From Ga0077527 sp945862135 (lineage in GTDB: Bacteria; Pseudomonadota; Gammaproteobacteria; Burkholderiales; SG8-41), in contig CAXNMF010000004.1 in assembly GCA_964203275.1 (NCBI GenBank), forward strand, positions 186,001-250,000: DNA of 64,000 nucleotides. The letters are read 5' to 3'. Below, in pieces: positions 43,543-52,403 of the stretch. The translations under genes and the position numbers were made by a program. The notes under the pieces were generated by a model, which had not been told where the DNA came from, made no database searches, and saw only the letters and a program-made list of their open reading frames with translations. The number at the start of each line of letters is the position of its first letter. The first letter of the stretch is position 1.

Positions 43543-44330
43543 TCAGGGCTTGAGCACCATCCCGTCATGGCAGTTCATCGTGTGCAGGCCGGCAACGAAC
43601 TGCGGAAACTCCAGCCCGTAGCGTGCCTCCAGATCCATGGCACGCAAACGCAAGTCTTCCCAATGTTGCGGACCCGGCGCATCACGAAAGCCGAAGGCAA
43701 TCACATTGCCCAGTTTTCGCGCGGGAAGGCACAAGGTTCCGCCCGGGAAAGCCTCCTCGATCCGTTTCAGGACATCGTTGAACTCCCTGTCCCCCCCCAC
43801 AGGTTGACCACCAGCATGCCGCCTGGCGCCAGCCGGGCCCGACAATCGGAGTAAAACACCTTAGTCGCCAACGCTTCCACATAAGACTCGGCATCATAAC
43901 CGTCAACCATGATGACATCCGCGCGCACGTCCTCACGCGAAATGTATTCCGCACCATCACCGACGATGATTTCAAAACGGGGGGCGTTTTCCGGGACCAG
44001 AAAACACTGCCTGGCAATCGCCACGACATGGGGATCGATCTCCAGCACCCGCACAAACACTTCCGGCATGTGGTGACGCACAAACTTAGCCACAGATCCG
44101 CCACCAAGGCCAATCATCAGCACATGCTTGGGCGAAGGGTGGAACAGCAGAAATGCCATCATCGACCGGGTATAAGACAATTCAAGATCGTTAGGGCGTG
44201 AAATACGCATCGAACTCTGCACGGTATCGCTTCCGATATGCAGGGAACGCACGCCGAATTTCTCGCTGACGTAAACAGTCTTGGCATCTTCTGCAGGCTT
44301 GCGCAGACGCCATTTCGGGACAAAACGCAT
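43543..44330 (-). pseudogene. spermidine synthase-like methyltransferase-fold protein, frameshift at a G8 tract
   Basis: From ATG 44330 (MRFVPKWRLRKPAEDAKTVY) the SpeE-like Rossmann core is clear: VLMIGLGGGSVAKFVRHHMP, VLEIDPHVVAIARQ, VGDGAEYI, DVIMVDGYDAES and GGMLVVNLWGG. At 43791-43798 a run of eight G (minus strand) puts the frame off; nine G would read on as DREFNDVLKRIEEAFPGGTL to HDGMVLKP, giving about 262 aa. It is probably a homopolymer undercall, though slipped-strand phase variation is possible. Polyamine activity is not assured, as these short paralogues are often uncharacterised. Confidence 0.8.
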
Positions 44331-44397
44331 GGTGATTCCGGGGAAAGGTTGCTCTAGTGTCCTGTAGAATAAGGCCTTTCCCCGATCTGGAACAGGC

Positions 44398-46122
44398 ATG
44401 CGCGTCACGCAATTTCTAATCTCCACGCTGAAGGAAGCCCCTTCCGAAGCCGAAGTCGTCAGCCACAAGCTCATGTTGAGGGCCGGCCTGATCAAACGCC
44501 TGACCAGCGGCGTCTACACATGGATGCCGCTGGGTCTGCGCGTGCTGCGCCGGGTCGAGAACATCATCCGCGAGGAAATGAACCGTGGTGGCGCCATTGA
44601 ATTGCTGATGCCAGCAGTTCAACCCGCCGAGTTGTGGCAGGAATCGACGCGCTGGGAACAGTACGGCCCCGAATTGTTACGCCTGAAGGACCGTCACCAG
44701 CGCGATTTCTGCTTTGGTCCCACACATGAGGAAGTAGTCTGCGATGTCGCCCGCCGCGAAATCAAAAGCTACCGCCAATTGCCCCTGAACCTTTATCAGA
44801 TCCAGACCAAGTTCCGAGACGAAATCCGCCCGCGCTTCGGCGTGATGCGCGGTCGCGAATTCCTGATGAAGGACGCGTACTCCTTCCATGTGAACTACGA
44901 CGATCTGGTACGCGAATATCGCAACATGCACGACACCTACAGCCGCATCTTTACGCGACTGGGATTGAAGTTCCGTGCCGTGGCAGCGGATACCGGCTCC
45001 ATCGGCGGCACAGGCTCCCATGAATTCCATGTGCTCGCAGATTCGGGTGAAGATGCCATCGCCTACTGTCCGCAGTCGGATTACGCAGCCAATGTCGAAC
45101 TGGCCGAGGCAGTTGCCCCTGCCGCACCACGCCCCTCCCCAGCACAGAGCGTGCAGAAAGTGCATACCCCAGGCATCAAGACCATTGCCGACCTGAGCAC
45201 GTTTCTGAAATTACCCGCAGAGCGCACCGTAAAAGCTGTGGTGGTCGACGGCGTCGATGGCAAACCGTTGCTGCTGCTGGTTCGCGGTGATCACGAGCTG
45301 AACATGATCAAGGCCGGCAAACTTGAACAAGTACAGCAACCGGTCGCGTTTTCTTCAGCGGAAGCCATCCGCTCCGCCTTCAACGCAGATCCCGGCTCGC
45401 TCGGCCCGGTCGGATTCAACGGCACCGTCATCGCCGACCGTGCCGTCGGCACCATGGCCGATTTTGTTGTCGGCGCCAACGATAACGATTTTCACCTGAC
45501 CGGCGTCAACATCGGTCGGGACTTCGCCGAACCGGTATTCGCCGACATTCGCAACGTGGTGGCCGGCGACGTGTCTCCCGACGGCAAAGGAACGCTGGAA
45601 ATTTGCCGAGGCATTGAAGTCGGTCATATCTTCCAGTTGCGCTCCAAATATGCGAAAGCAATGAATCTCGCATTCCTCGACGAATCGGGAAAATCGCAGA
45701 TCATGGAAATGGGCTGCTACGGCATCGGGGTCACACGCATCGTCGCCGCTGCCATTGAGCAAAACTACGACGACCGCGGCATCATATTTCCGCAGGCAAT
45801 TGCGCCTTTTGACGTCGCCATCGTACCGATCGGCTATGCCAAGAGCGCTCAGGTAAAGGAAGCTGCCGACCGCCTGCACGATGCACTCGCCGCTGCCGGC
45901 ATCGCCGTGCTTCTCGACAATCGAGACGAACGACCTGGCGTGATGTTCGCAGACATGGAACTGATCGGAATACCGCATCGCGTCGTCATTGGCGACCGCG
46001 GACTCAAGGACGGCCAGATCGAATACAAAGGTCGGCGCGATGCCGAGGCGCGCACCCTGCCGTTGACCGAGGCGGAAACATCATTAAAATCAATGATATG
46101 CGGAGATCCATTACAGCACTGA
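44398..46122 (+). CDS. proS: prolyl-tRNA synthetase
   Basis: 574 aa class II aminoacyl-tRNA synthetase, bacterial type with the YbaK-like INS editing domain. Motif 2 region FRDEIRPRFGVMRGREFLMK D, TGSIGGTGSHEFHVLADSGE, the inserted editing domain (about residues 225-385, AERTVKAVVVDGVDGK to DNDFHLTGVNIGRDF), motif 3 GCYGIGVTRIVAAAIEQ, and the anticodon-binding domain. It charges tRNA-Pro, one of which is at 34.9 kb. The last 25 bp overlap the next gene. Confidence 0.97.
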   Translation: MRVTQFLISTLKEAPSEAEVVSHKLMLRAGLIKRLTSGVYTWMPLGLRVLRRVENIIREEMNRGGAIELLMPAVQPAELWQESTRWEQYGPELLRLKDRHQRDFCFGPTHEEVVCDVARREIKSYRQLPLNLYQIQTKFRDEIRPRFGVMRGREFLMKDAYSFHVNYDDLVREYRNMHDTYSRIFTRLGLKFRAVAADTGSIGGTGSHEFHVLADSGEDAIAYCPQSDYAANVELAEAVAPAAPRPSPAQSVQKVHTPGIKTIADLSTFLKLPAERTVKAVVVDGVDGKPLLLLVRGDHELNMIKAGKLEQVQQPVAFSSAEAIRSAFNADPGSLGPVGFNGTVIADRAVGTMADFVVGANDNDFHLTGVNIGRDFAEPVFADIRNVVAGDVSPDGKGTLEICRGIEVGHIFQLRSKYAKAMNLAFLDESGKSQIMEMGCYGIGVTRIVAAAIEQNYDDRGIIFPQAIAPFDVAIVPIGYAKSAQVKEAADRLHDALAAAGIAVLLDNRDERPGVMFADMELIGIPHRVVIGDRGLKDGQIEYKGRRDAEARTLPLTEAETSLKSMICGDPLQH

Positions 46123-46727
46123 GCGCGGCACTGAGCGGCCTTCTTTTGCTGGCACCGCTCACAGTTCACAGCGGCGCGCAGAAATACGAACCACTGTCAG
46201 CCAGCGTACAAGCCAGCCTGCACCGGGCGATTGCCGATCAGGCCGCACCGGTGGTGGCCTTTGAGGACGAGCAGGAAGCGCGCGCCTGGCTGGCTGCAAT
46301 GTCTTCACGACTGGTCAAAAAAATGCCGGACCGTATCGCGCGCGAGGAATTCCTCCTGACCGTGCATTACGAGGCACGTCGCGCCGGCCTTGATCCGCAA
46401 CTGGTGCTTGGCCTGATTCAAGTTGAAAGCGCGTTCCGCAAATATGCAGTGTCGAGTGCCGGTGCGCGCGGCTTCATGCAGGTGATGCCGTTCTGGGCCA
46501 AACTGATCGGCACTACCGAACATAATCTGTTCCACCTGCGCACCAACCTGCGTTATGGCTGCACAATCCTGCGACACTATATTGATATCGAAGGCGGCAA
46601 CCTGTTTCGTGCCTTGGGTCGCTACAACGGTAGTCTGGGTAAAGCGGAATACCCAGACATGGTACTGCGGGCATGGCACGGCAACTGGCGCTACACACCG
46701 CCGGCAGGAATACGCACGACCCGGTAA
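46098..46727 (+). CDS. lytic transglycosylase domain-containing protein, exported
   Basis: 209 aa. A signal peptide (SAALSGLLLLAPLTVHS) is followed by an SLT domain: DPQLVLGLIQVESAFRKYAV with the catalytic Glu, SSAGARGFMQVMPFWAKLIG, and NLRYGCTILRHYIDIEGGN with LGRYNGS. It cleaves peptidoglycan in the periplasm. Its ATG lies inside the end of proS (25-bp overlap), so it is probably translated with proS, an arrangement seen in many Betaproteobacteria. Confidence 0.92.
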   Translation: MRRSITALSAALSGLLLLAPLTVHSGAQKYEPLSASVQASLHRAIADQAAPVVAFEDEQEARAWLAAMSSRLVKKMPDRIAREEFLLTVHYEARRAGLDPQLVLGLIQVESAFRKYAVSSAGARGFMQVMPFWAKLIGTTEHNLFHLRTNLRYGCTILRHYIDIEGGNLFRALGRYNGSLGKAEYPDMVLRAWHGNWRYTPPAGIRTTR

Positions 46728-46759
46728 ACAGCCCCGAGACGCATTATTTTTTGAATTCG

Positions 46760-47350
46760 ATGACCGAGATCCTTGTGCTGTACTACAGCCACCACGGTGC
46801 AACCCGCGCGATGGCGCAATTGATTGCACGCGGCGTCCAGCAAGCGGGTGCAACGGCCCGTCTACGTACAGTGCCGAAAGTCTCCACTGTCACCGAGGCA
46901 ACCGCACCATTGATTCCCGATGACGGTGCGCCCTTCGCGCAACTCAGCGATCTTGAAGAATGCGCCGGCCTTGCATTGGGCTCCCCGACACGTTTCGGCA
47001 ACATGGCGGCACCGATGAAATATTTCTGGGATGGTACCGCGAGCCTTTGGCTCAAGGGAGCGCTCGCAGGAAAGCCTGCCGCCGTTTTTACTTCAACGGC
47101 AAGCCTGCATGGGGGCCAGGAAACAACACTGATTTCGATGATGTTGCCGCTGCTGCACCACGGCATGCTGATTGTCGGCCTGCCCTACTCCGCGCCCGAA
47201 CTGTTGACCACAGGCACCGGCGGCACGCCCTACGGGCCAAGCCATCATGCAGGCGCCGCCAGCGATCTTCCGGTATCAGAACACGAACGCAAACTGTGCT
47301 TGACGCTGGGCAAGCGCCTCGCTGAAACCGCATCAAAGCTCGCGAAGTAA
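46760..47350 (+). CDS. wrbA: NAD(P)H:quinone oxidoreductase, WrbA flavoprotein
   Basis: 196 aa flavodoxin-like FMN protein that reduces quinones by two electrons. Motifs: the phosphate-binding loop LYYSHHGATRAMAQLIARGV, LGSPTRFGNMAAPMKYFWDG, FTSTASLHGGQETTLISMML, and TPYGPSHHAG. ATG 46760 matches the family; the frame is open further up without homology. It lies 32 bp after the transglycosylase on the same strand. Confidence 0.94.
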   Translation: MTEILVLYYSHHGATRAMAQLIARGVQQAGATARLRTVPKVSTVTEATAPLIPDDGAPFAQLSDLEECAGLALGSPTRFGNMAAPMKYFWDGTASLWLKGALAGKPAAVFTSTASLHGGQETTLISMMLPLLHHGMLIVGLPYSAPELLTTGTGGTPYGPSHHAGAASDLPVSEHERKLCLTLGKRLAETASKLAK

Positions 47351-47357
47351 TTCCGGC

Positions 47358-47720
47358 ATGCGCATCACACATCTCATCACCGCAATCACACTCTGCATGC
47401 TGATACTTCTGTGCGTGGCATGGGAACTGTGGCTGGCACCACTGCGCCCCGGCGGCTCATGGCTTGCACTGAAAGTGCTGCCGCTGTTATGGATCAGCCC
47501 CGGCATCCTGCGTGGCCGCCTCTACACTTTTCGGGCATCAACCATGCTGATACTCGCCTACTTTGCAGAGGGCGCGGTACGGGCCTATTCCGACACGGGA
47601 CTAAGCGCAATGCTGGCGCTGGTTGAAGTTGTGCTGTCGATGGTGTATTTCGCCGGAGCTATCGGCCACGTCCGCGCCTGCCGCACAATCAAATCCGCAA
47701 CAGGTGCAACACCAGCATGA
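47358..47720 (+). CDS. DUF2069 domain-containing membrane protein
   Basis: 120 aa with three to four hydrophobic segments (residues 5-25, 40-52, 62-78, 86-104). The order SWLALKVLPLLWISPGILRG RLYTF, STMLILAYFAEG and LALVEVVLSMVYFAGAI fits the DUF2069 family, commonly next to wrbA. Function is unknown. It overlaps DUF2905 tail to tail by 32 bp. Confidence 0.88.
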   Translation: MRITHLITAITLCMLILLCVAWELWLAPLRPGGSWLALKVLPLLWISPGILRGRLYTFRASTMLILAYFAEGAVRAYSDTGLSAMLALVEVVLSMVYFAGAIGHVRACRTIKSATGATPA

Positions 47721-47889
47721 GGGCCAGCGACAGGACAATACTGGTCGCGACCGGGAAATAAAAACGCCGGCCATTGCGCTGGACACTGACATCACCCGGC
47801 ATCCGTCCCAAGCCCAGCCGTGCCAGCCATGGTCCGGCAAGTCCCAAAACAATAATCACCACCGCCAGGGTGAGCAGCCACTTCAACAT
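47689..47889 (-). CDS. DUF2905 domain-containing membrane protein
   Basis: 66 aa with two membrane helices. LGLAGPWLARLGLGRMPGDV followed by FYFPVATSIVLSLALMLVLH is the DUF2905 signature. The ATG at 47889 has GGGTGG upstream; a GTG at 47898 is possible. The 3' end overlaps DUF2069 convergently. Confidence 0.85.
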   Translation of the reverse strand: MLKWLLTLAVVIIVLGLAGPWLARLGLGRMPGDVSVQRNGRRFYFPVATSIVLSLALMLVLHLLRI

Positions 47890-47923
47890 GACAGCCACCC
47901 TGGCCCGTGGGATTGTTGTATTT

Positions 47924-49465
47924 TCAAAGCTGAGGGTTCAAGCGCTCGGCCTTGGCACACAGTTTGTTTACCGCGTTGATATAGGCTTTTGCTGAGGCCA
48001 CGACAATATCGGTATCAGCACCTTGGCCATTGACGACCCGACCATCCTTGGACAGTCGCACGGTAACCTCCCCTTGGGCATCGGTCCCCGTGGTGATGGC
48101 GTTCACCGAATACAGCAACAACTCGGCATTGCTCGACACCAGCGCCTCGACCGCTTTGAATGCGGCATCGACAGGGCCGCTGCCCTGGGCTTCGGAAGCA
48201 CGCTCCTTTCCGTCATCGGACATCACAATCCGCGCATACGGATGTTCTCCGGTTTCTGAATGTGCCGTCAGCGAAACCAGGTTGTAGCGCTCGTTTTCGA
48301 TGTGCTCAAGATTCTCTTCGCTGATCAAGGCATGGAGATCCTCATCAAAAATCTCGCGCTTCTTGTCGGCGAGTTCCTTGAAGCGCTTGAATGCGGCGTT
48401 AAGTGCTTCTTCCGAATCAAGTTCAACACCGATCTCCTGCAAGCGTGTTTTGAACGCATTGCGTCCGGAAAGCTTGCCCAAAGTCAGCCGGTTGGTGGTC
48501 CAGCCCACCGATTCGGCACTCATGATCTCGTAGGTTTCACGATGCTTGAGCACGCCATCCTGATGAATGCCCGATTCATGCGCAAAAGCATTGGCCCCGA
48601 CAATCGCCTTGTTCGGTTGCACCGGATATCCGGTGATGCCGGAAACCAGCTTGGATGCCGGCACGATTTGCGTCGCATCGATATTGGTGTCGCATGTAAA
48701 GACATCCTGGCGAGTACGCACCGCCATCACGATCTCCTCAAGGGCGGCATTACCAGCACGTTCGCCTAGACCGTTGATGGTGCATTCCACCTGCCGGGCG
48801 CCGTTCTGCACAGCCGACAGGGAGTTTGCAACCGCAAGTCCAAGGTCGTTGTGGCAATGCACTGACCAGATGGCCTGATCAGCATTAGGGATGCGTTCCC
48901 GAAGATTTTTGATCAATCGGCCGAACTGGTCGGGCAGCGTATAGCCCACGGTGTCCGGCACATTGATCGTCCTGGCGCCAGCCTTGATCACCTGCTCAAG
49001 AATGCGGCACAAAAAATCGAGATCCGAACGGCCGGCATCTTCAGGCGAAAACTCGACATTGTCGGTGTAATCCCGCGCCCACTTGATCGCACGCACAGCC
49101 TGGTCGATGACCTGCGACGGCTCCATGCGCAGCTTTTTCTCCATATGAATCGGAGAAGTGGCGATAAACGTGTGGATGCGCGGCTGCGCAGCAACACGGA
49201 CCGCCTCACCGCAGCGGCGGATGTCCTTTTCGTTGGCTCGGGCCAGCCCGCAGATTGTGCTCTCCTTGATGGCGCGGGCCACTGCCTGGACCGACTCGAA
49301 ATCGCCATCACTCGCAGCCGGAAATCCGGCTTCAATGACATCGACACGCATGCGCTCAAGCTGGCGCGCGATGCGCAACTTGTCTTCCTTGGTCATCGAT
49401 GCACCAGGACTCTGCTCCCCGTCGCGCATCGTTGTATCAAATATGATCAACTTTTCTTTGGCCAT
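47924..49465 (-). CDS. leuA: 2-isopropylmalate synthase
   Basis: 513 aa. It condenses acetyl-CoA and 2-oxoisovalerate, the committed leucine step. The HMGL-like catalytic barrel starts IFDTTMRDGEQSPGASMTKE (metal Asp) and has VHCHNDLGLAVANSLSAVQN G (His-x-His) and FAHESGIHQDG. The C-terminal LeuA regulatory domain (about residues 395-500) contains SDDGKERASEAQGSGPVDAA FKA. A separate promoter and Leu-rich leader peptide precede it. leuBCD are not in the window. Confidence 0.97.
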   Translation of the reverse strand: MAKEKLIIFDTTMRDGEQSPGASMTKEDKLRIARQLERMRVDVIEAGFPAASDGDFESVQAVARAIKESTICGLARANEKDIRRCGEAVRVAAQPRIHTFIATSPIHMEKKLRMEPSQVIDQAVRAIKWARDYTDNVEFSPEDAGRSDLDFLCRILEQVIKAGARTINVPDTVGYTLPDQFGRLIKNLRERIPNADQAIWSVHCHNDLGLAVANSLSAVQNGARQVECTINGLGERAGNAALEEIVMAVRTRQDVFTCDTNIDATQIVPASKLVSGITGYPVQPNKAIVGANAFAHESGIHQDGVLKHRETYEIMSAESVGWTTNRLTLGKLSGRNAFKTRLQEIGVELDSEEALNAAFKRFKELADKKREIFDEDLHALISEENLEHIENERYNLVSLTAHSETGEHPYARIVMSDDGKERASEAQGSGPVDAAFKAVEALVSSNAELLLYSVNAITTGTDAQGEVTVRLSKDGRVVNGQGADTDIVVASAKAYINAVNKLCAKAERLNPQL

Positions 49466-49487
49466 GATTCATACCTCAAAATTCAAT

Positions 49488-49548
49488 CGGGATACGGCAA
49501 AGGCATCCCTTAATCGGGTGTTCCGGCCATTTGAAATCGGGCCGGACG
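49488..49548 (-). promoter_or_regulatory. two hairpins in the leuA leader, possible attenuator
   Basis: In transcript order, TCCGGCC/GGCCGGA (49548-49523) and GGGAT/ATCCC (49509-49488) lie between the leader peptide stop and the leuA ATG. Neither is followed by a U run, so if they attenuate it may be through Rho or translation rather than intrinsic termination. Confidence 0.4.
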
Positions 49549-49578
49549 GAGAACTGCAAATCGGAAGTAGGGGTGTGT

Positions 49579-49665
49579 TTAGCGCGCGCGGCCGCGCAGC
49601 AGCAGACCGGCCAGCGCGAGCGCGGCGACGGGGGACAACAATTGGGTCTGCGTTAAACGACACAT
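49579..49665 (-). CDS. candidate leucine leader peptide upstream of leuA
   Basis: 28 codons from ATG 49665 to TAA. The peptide has eight leucines, six of them in LLSPVAALALAGLLL, with a CTG-CTG-CTG triplet, and ends RGRAR. E. coli LeuL likewise has a run of four Leu followed by an RGR segment. There is no Shine-Dalgarno sequence, but the promoter places transcription start only about 3 nt before the ATG, fitting a leaderless start. Ribosome stalling at Leu codons would sense leucyl-tRNA supply. The gene is too short for usual gene callers. Confidence 0.55.
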   Translation of the reverse strand: MCRLTQTQLLSPVAALALAGLLLRGRAR

Positions 49666-49674
49666 GGTTTATGA

Positions 49675-49703
49675 AATATATCGGCTTTCCGTAAGACCTG
49701 CAA
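49675..49703 (-). promoter_or_regulatory. sigma-70 promoter of the leuA transcript
   Basis: On the minus strand TTGCAG (49703-49698), a 17-bp spacer, TATATT (49680-49675). It lies directly after the pssA stop. The predicted start is near 49668, just before the leader peptide ATG at 49665. Confidence 0.65.
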
Positions 49704-49709
49704 GCCGGC

Positions 49710-50534
49710 CTATCCGGCCGCGGGCGGCTCGTTAGGCGGCTGCCGCCGAAATTTGTCATATACCCACAGGACATAGCCCGAAAGGCCGTACACCATGAAC
49801 AGCGCAAACAGCATCTCAGGAAGTGTGCCCGCGAACGAGATCAGCAGCACGAATCCCAGCGCAATTGCCACAACTGCAGAAAAAGGCACGCTTTTGCGCA
49901 GGTTGATATCCTTGCCACTGTAAAACCGCAGATTGCTGACCATCGTCAGTCCGGCAACCAGCGTCAGCCCCCACGCCAGCCATTTCACATCGGAGCCCCT
50001 GACCTGATATTCGGACATGGCAAGAACCAATCCAGCCACCAAAGCCGCAGCCGCCGGGCTGGGCAATCCCTGAAAAAACCTTTTGTCGACCACATCAATA
50101 TTGGTATTGAAACGGGCAAGCCGCAGTGCAGCGCAGGCGCAATAAACAAAAGCCGCAATCCAACCCAGTTTGGTGGACAACCAGGGACCGAGCAGTGGCA
50201 CGGTTTTCATCGCCGCAAAGTCCTTTAACGCCCACACATAAACCACCAGCGCAGGCGCAACACCGAACGACACCATATCGGAAAGACTGTCGAGTTCGGC
50301 GCCAAATGCGCTCTGCGTCCGGGTCAGTCGCGCTATACGGCCATCCAGGCCATCAAGCACCAACGCCACGAATATGGCAATGGCAGCCAGTTCAAAACGA
50401 CCGCTGACAGCCTGCACTACGGCGTAAAAGCCCGCGAAGAGCGCCGCCAGCGTAAACATGTTCGGCAACCAATAGATGCCGCGCCGCGCAAAGCGGGACT
50501 TGATGAATAACTTGTGCTCTTTGAGTTCAGCCAT
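49710..50534 (-). CDS. pssA: CDP-diacylglycerol--serine O-phosphatidyltransferase
   Basis: 274 aa membrane enzyme that makes phosphatidylserine. The CDP-alcohol phosphotransferase motif DGLDGRIARLTRTQSAFGAE LDSLSD is at about residues 61-86 with the conserved Asp/Gly residues. Seven to eight hydrophobic segments follow. It pairs with psd immediately upstream (53-bp gap) to make phosphatidylethanolamine. Confidence 0.95.
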   Translation of the reverse strand: MAELKEHKLFIKSRFARRGIYWLPNMFTLAALFAGFYAVVQAVSGRFELAAIAIFVALVLDGLDGRIARLTRTQSAFGAELDSLSDMVSFGVAPALVVYVWALKDFAAMKTVPLLGPWLSTKLGWIAAFVYCACAALRLARFNTNIDVVDKRFFQGLPSPAAAALVAGLVLAMSEYQVRGSDVKWLAWGLTLVAGLTMVSNLRFYSGKDINLRKSVPFSAVVAIALGFVLLISFAGTLPEMLFALFMVYGLSGYVLWVYDKFRRQPPNEPPAAG

Positions 50535-50587
50535 GATCCAGATGTTAAACCATCCGCCGGCAATCCGTCAGACGGTTTGAATGGCCG

Positions 50588-51232
50588 TCACTGCAGGGAG
50601 GCGAGAACGGTTTCCGTCGCGTAGACCTTGTCACCGACAACCGCACGCGGGGCTGCCGTCGGCGGAAGATAAACATCGACACGCGAACCAAAGCGGATGA
50701 AACCGAAACGGTCACCACGGGCAAAGTGCTGCCCTTCTTTTGCATAGCAGAGAATACGTCGGGCAATCAGGCCTGCGACCTGAACGCAAGTCACATCATG
50801 CCCGTCAGAAGTGCGCAAACAGGTTACTGCACGCTCATTTTCGATCGATGCCTTAGACAACTCGGCATTGACGAATTTACCCGGGAAATACAGCGTTTTG
50901 GTAACAATCCCATCGACAGGGATTCGGTTCGAATGCGCATTGAAAACATTCATGAACACGCTGATCTTCAGTGCATCGCGGTCCAGATAAGGATCACGCA
51001 CCTTTTCCACGGAAACAATCCGGCCATCGGCCGGTGAAATCACCGCATACGGATCTGGGGGAATGGCGCGCTGCGGATCTCGGAAAAACTGCACCATGAA
51101 CAGCGCGATCAGCCAGGGAAATGCGGCCGCACCGAACCCGGAATAGGCATGAATGCCAGCAGCAACAGTCAGGGCGAGGGCGATAAAGGGCCAGCCCTCG
51201 CGGGCGATGATCGGGTGGGGATATTTTTTCAT
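50588..51232 (-). CDS. psd: phosphatidylserine decarboxylase proenzyme
   Basis: 214 aa from ATG 51232 (MKKYPHPIIAREGWPF); an ATG at 51262 is also in frame. The short, archaetidylserine-type Psd: SPADGRIVSVEKVRDPYL, SVFMNVFNAHSNRIPVDGIV, and the GFIRFGSRVDVYLP site, where self-cleavage between Gly and Ser forms the pyruvoyl group. It converts PS to PE at the inner membrane. It sits between ilvC and pssA, an arrangement widespread in Betaproteobacteria. Confidence 0.94.
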   Translation of the reverse strand: MKKYPHPIIAREGWPFIALALTVAAGIHAYSGFGAAAFPWLIALFMVQFFRDPQRAIPPDPYAVISPADGRIVSVEKVRDPYLDRDALKISVFMNVFNAHSNRIPVDGIVTKTLYFPGKFVNAELSKASIENERAVTCLRTSDGHDVTCVQVAGLIARRILCYAKEGQHFARGDRFGFIRFGSRVDVYLPPTAAPRAVVGDKVYATETVLASLQ

Positions 51233-51305
51233 CAGCAGGCGGACGGAAACGGTCTGCGACATCCGTGATTACACGGCACGCCGCAAACCGTCTTCCACGC
51301 TGGCA

Positions 51306-52322
51306 TCAGTTTTTCGACTGATCGACCAAACGGTTCTTCTTGATCCAGGGCATCATGTCGCGCAGCTTCGCGCCGACTGTCTCCACCTGGTGCGCTTGGC
51401 CGATGCGGCGCATCGCTTTCAGCGTCGGTGCGCCGGCTTTGTTCTCCAGGATGAATTCCTTGGCGAACTGTCCGGTCTGGATTTCGGTAAGGATCTTGCG
51501 CATTTCGGCGCGGGTCTCGTCGGTGACGATGCGCGGGCCTCGGGTGAAGTCGCCGTATTCGGCGGTATTCGACACCGAGTAACGCATGTTGGCGATGCCG
51601 CCCTCGTAAATCAGGTCGACGATCAGCTTCACTTCATGCAGACATTCGAAGTAAGCCATTTCCGGGGCATAACCGGCTTCCACCAGCGTCTCGAAGCCGG
51701 CCTGAATCAGCGCAGACACACCGCCGCACAGCACAACCTGCTCGCCAAACAAATCGGTTTCGCACTCTTCACGGAACGACGTTTCGATCACGCCGGCACG
51801 GGCTGCACCGATACCTGCGGCGTAGGACAGGGCGATGTCACGCGCTTTTTTGCTGGGGTTCTGGTGAACGGCGATGAGCGCCGGAACACCGCCGCCCTGC
51901 GTGTAAGTGGAACGCACCAGATGGCCGGGACCCTTGGGCGCAATCATGATTACGTCGAGATCGGCACGCGGCTCGACCTGACCAAAATGGATATTGAAGC
52001 CATGGGCAAAAGCCAGTGTCGCCCCCTTCTTGATATTGGGTTCGATCTCATTACGGTATACGTCGGCATGATGTTCGTCCGGCAGCAGAATCATCACCAA
52101 ATCGGCACCCTTGACAGCATCCGCGACTTCCTTGACCGCGATGCCCGCCTTTTTGGCCTTGTTCCACGAGGCGCCATCCTTGCGCAACCCCACGGTGACC
52201 TTGGCCCCGGAATCCTTAAGATTGTTCGCGTGCGCGTGACCCTGCGAGCCGTAGCCGATGATGGCGACCTGTTTGCGCTTGATCAGCGAAAGGTCTGCGT
52301 CTTTATCGTAATAGATCTTCAT
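51306..52322 (-). CDS. ilvC: ketol-acid reductoisomerase (class I)
   Basis: 338 aa, the short class I form. N-terminal NADPH domain GYGSQGHAHANNLKDSGAKV; the metal-binding Glu/Asp residues lie in LFGEQVVLCGGVSALIQAGF ETLVEAGY and the KARI core. It rearranges and reduces 2-acetolactate in valine/isoleucine/leucine synthesis. Start ATG 52322 gives the canonical MKIYYDKDADLSLIK. Same strand as ilvH and ilvI, separated from ilvH by 81 bp. Confidence 0.97.
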   Translation of the reverse strand: MKIYYDKDADLSLIKRKQVAIIGYGSQGHAHANNLKDSGAKVTVGLRKDGASWNKAKKAGIAVKEVADAVKGADLVMILLPDEHHADVYRNEIEPNIKKGATLAFAHGFNIHFGQVEPRADLDVIMIAPKGPGHLVRSTYTQGGGVPALIAVHQNPSKKARDIALSYAAGIGAARAGVIETSFREECETDLFGEQVVLCGGVSALIQAGFETLVEAGYAPEMAYFECLHEVKLIVDLIYEGGIANMRYSVSNTAEYGDFTRGPRIVTDETRAEMRKILTEIQTGQFAKEFILENKAGAPTLKAMRRIGQAHQVETVGAKLRDMMPWIKKNRLVDQSKN

Positions 52323-52403
52323 GTTTCCCTCTGTTTGGATCGTGGATGATAATGTCTTCACACCGGCGCACGCGTTTCAGACGCGGCGCCGGGGGTCGGT
52401 AAA

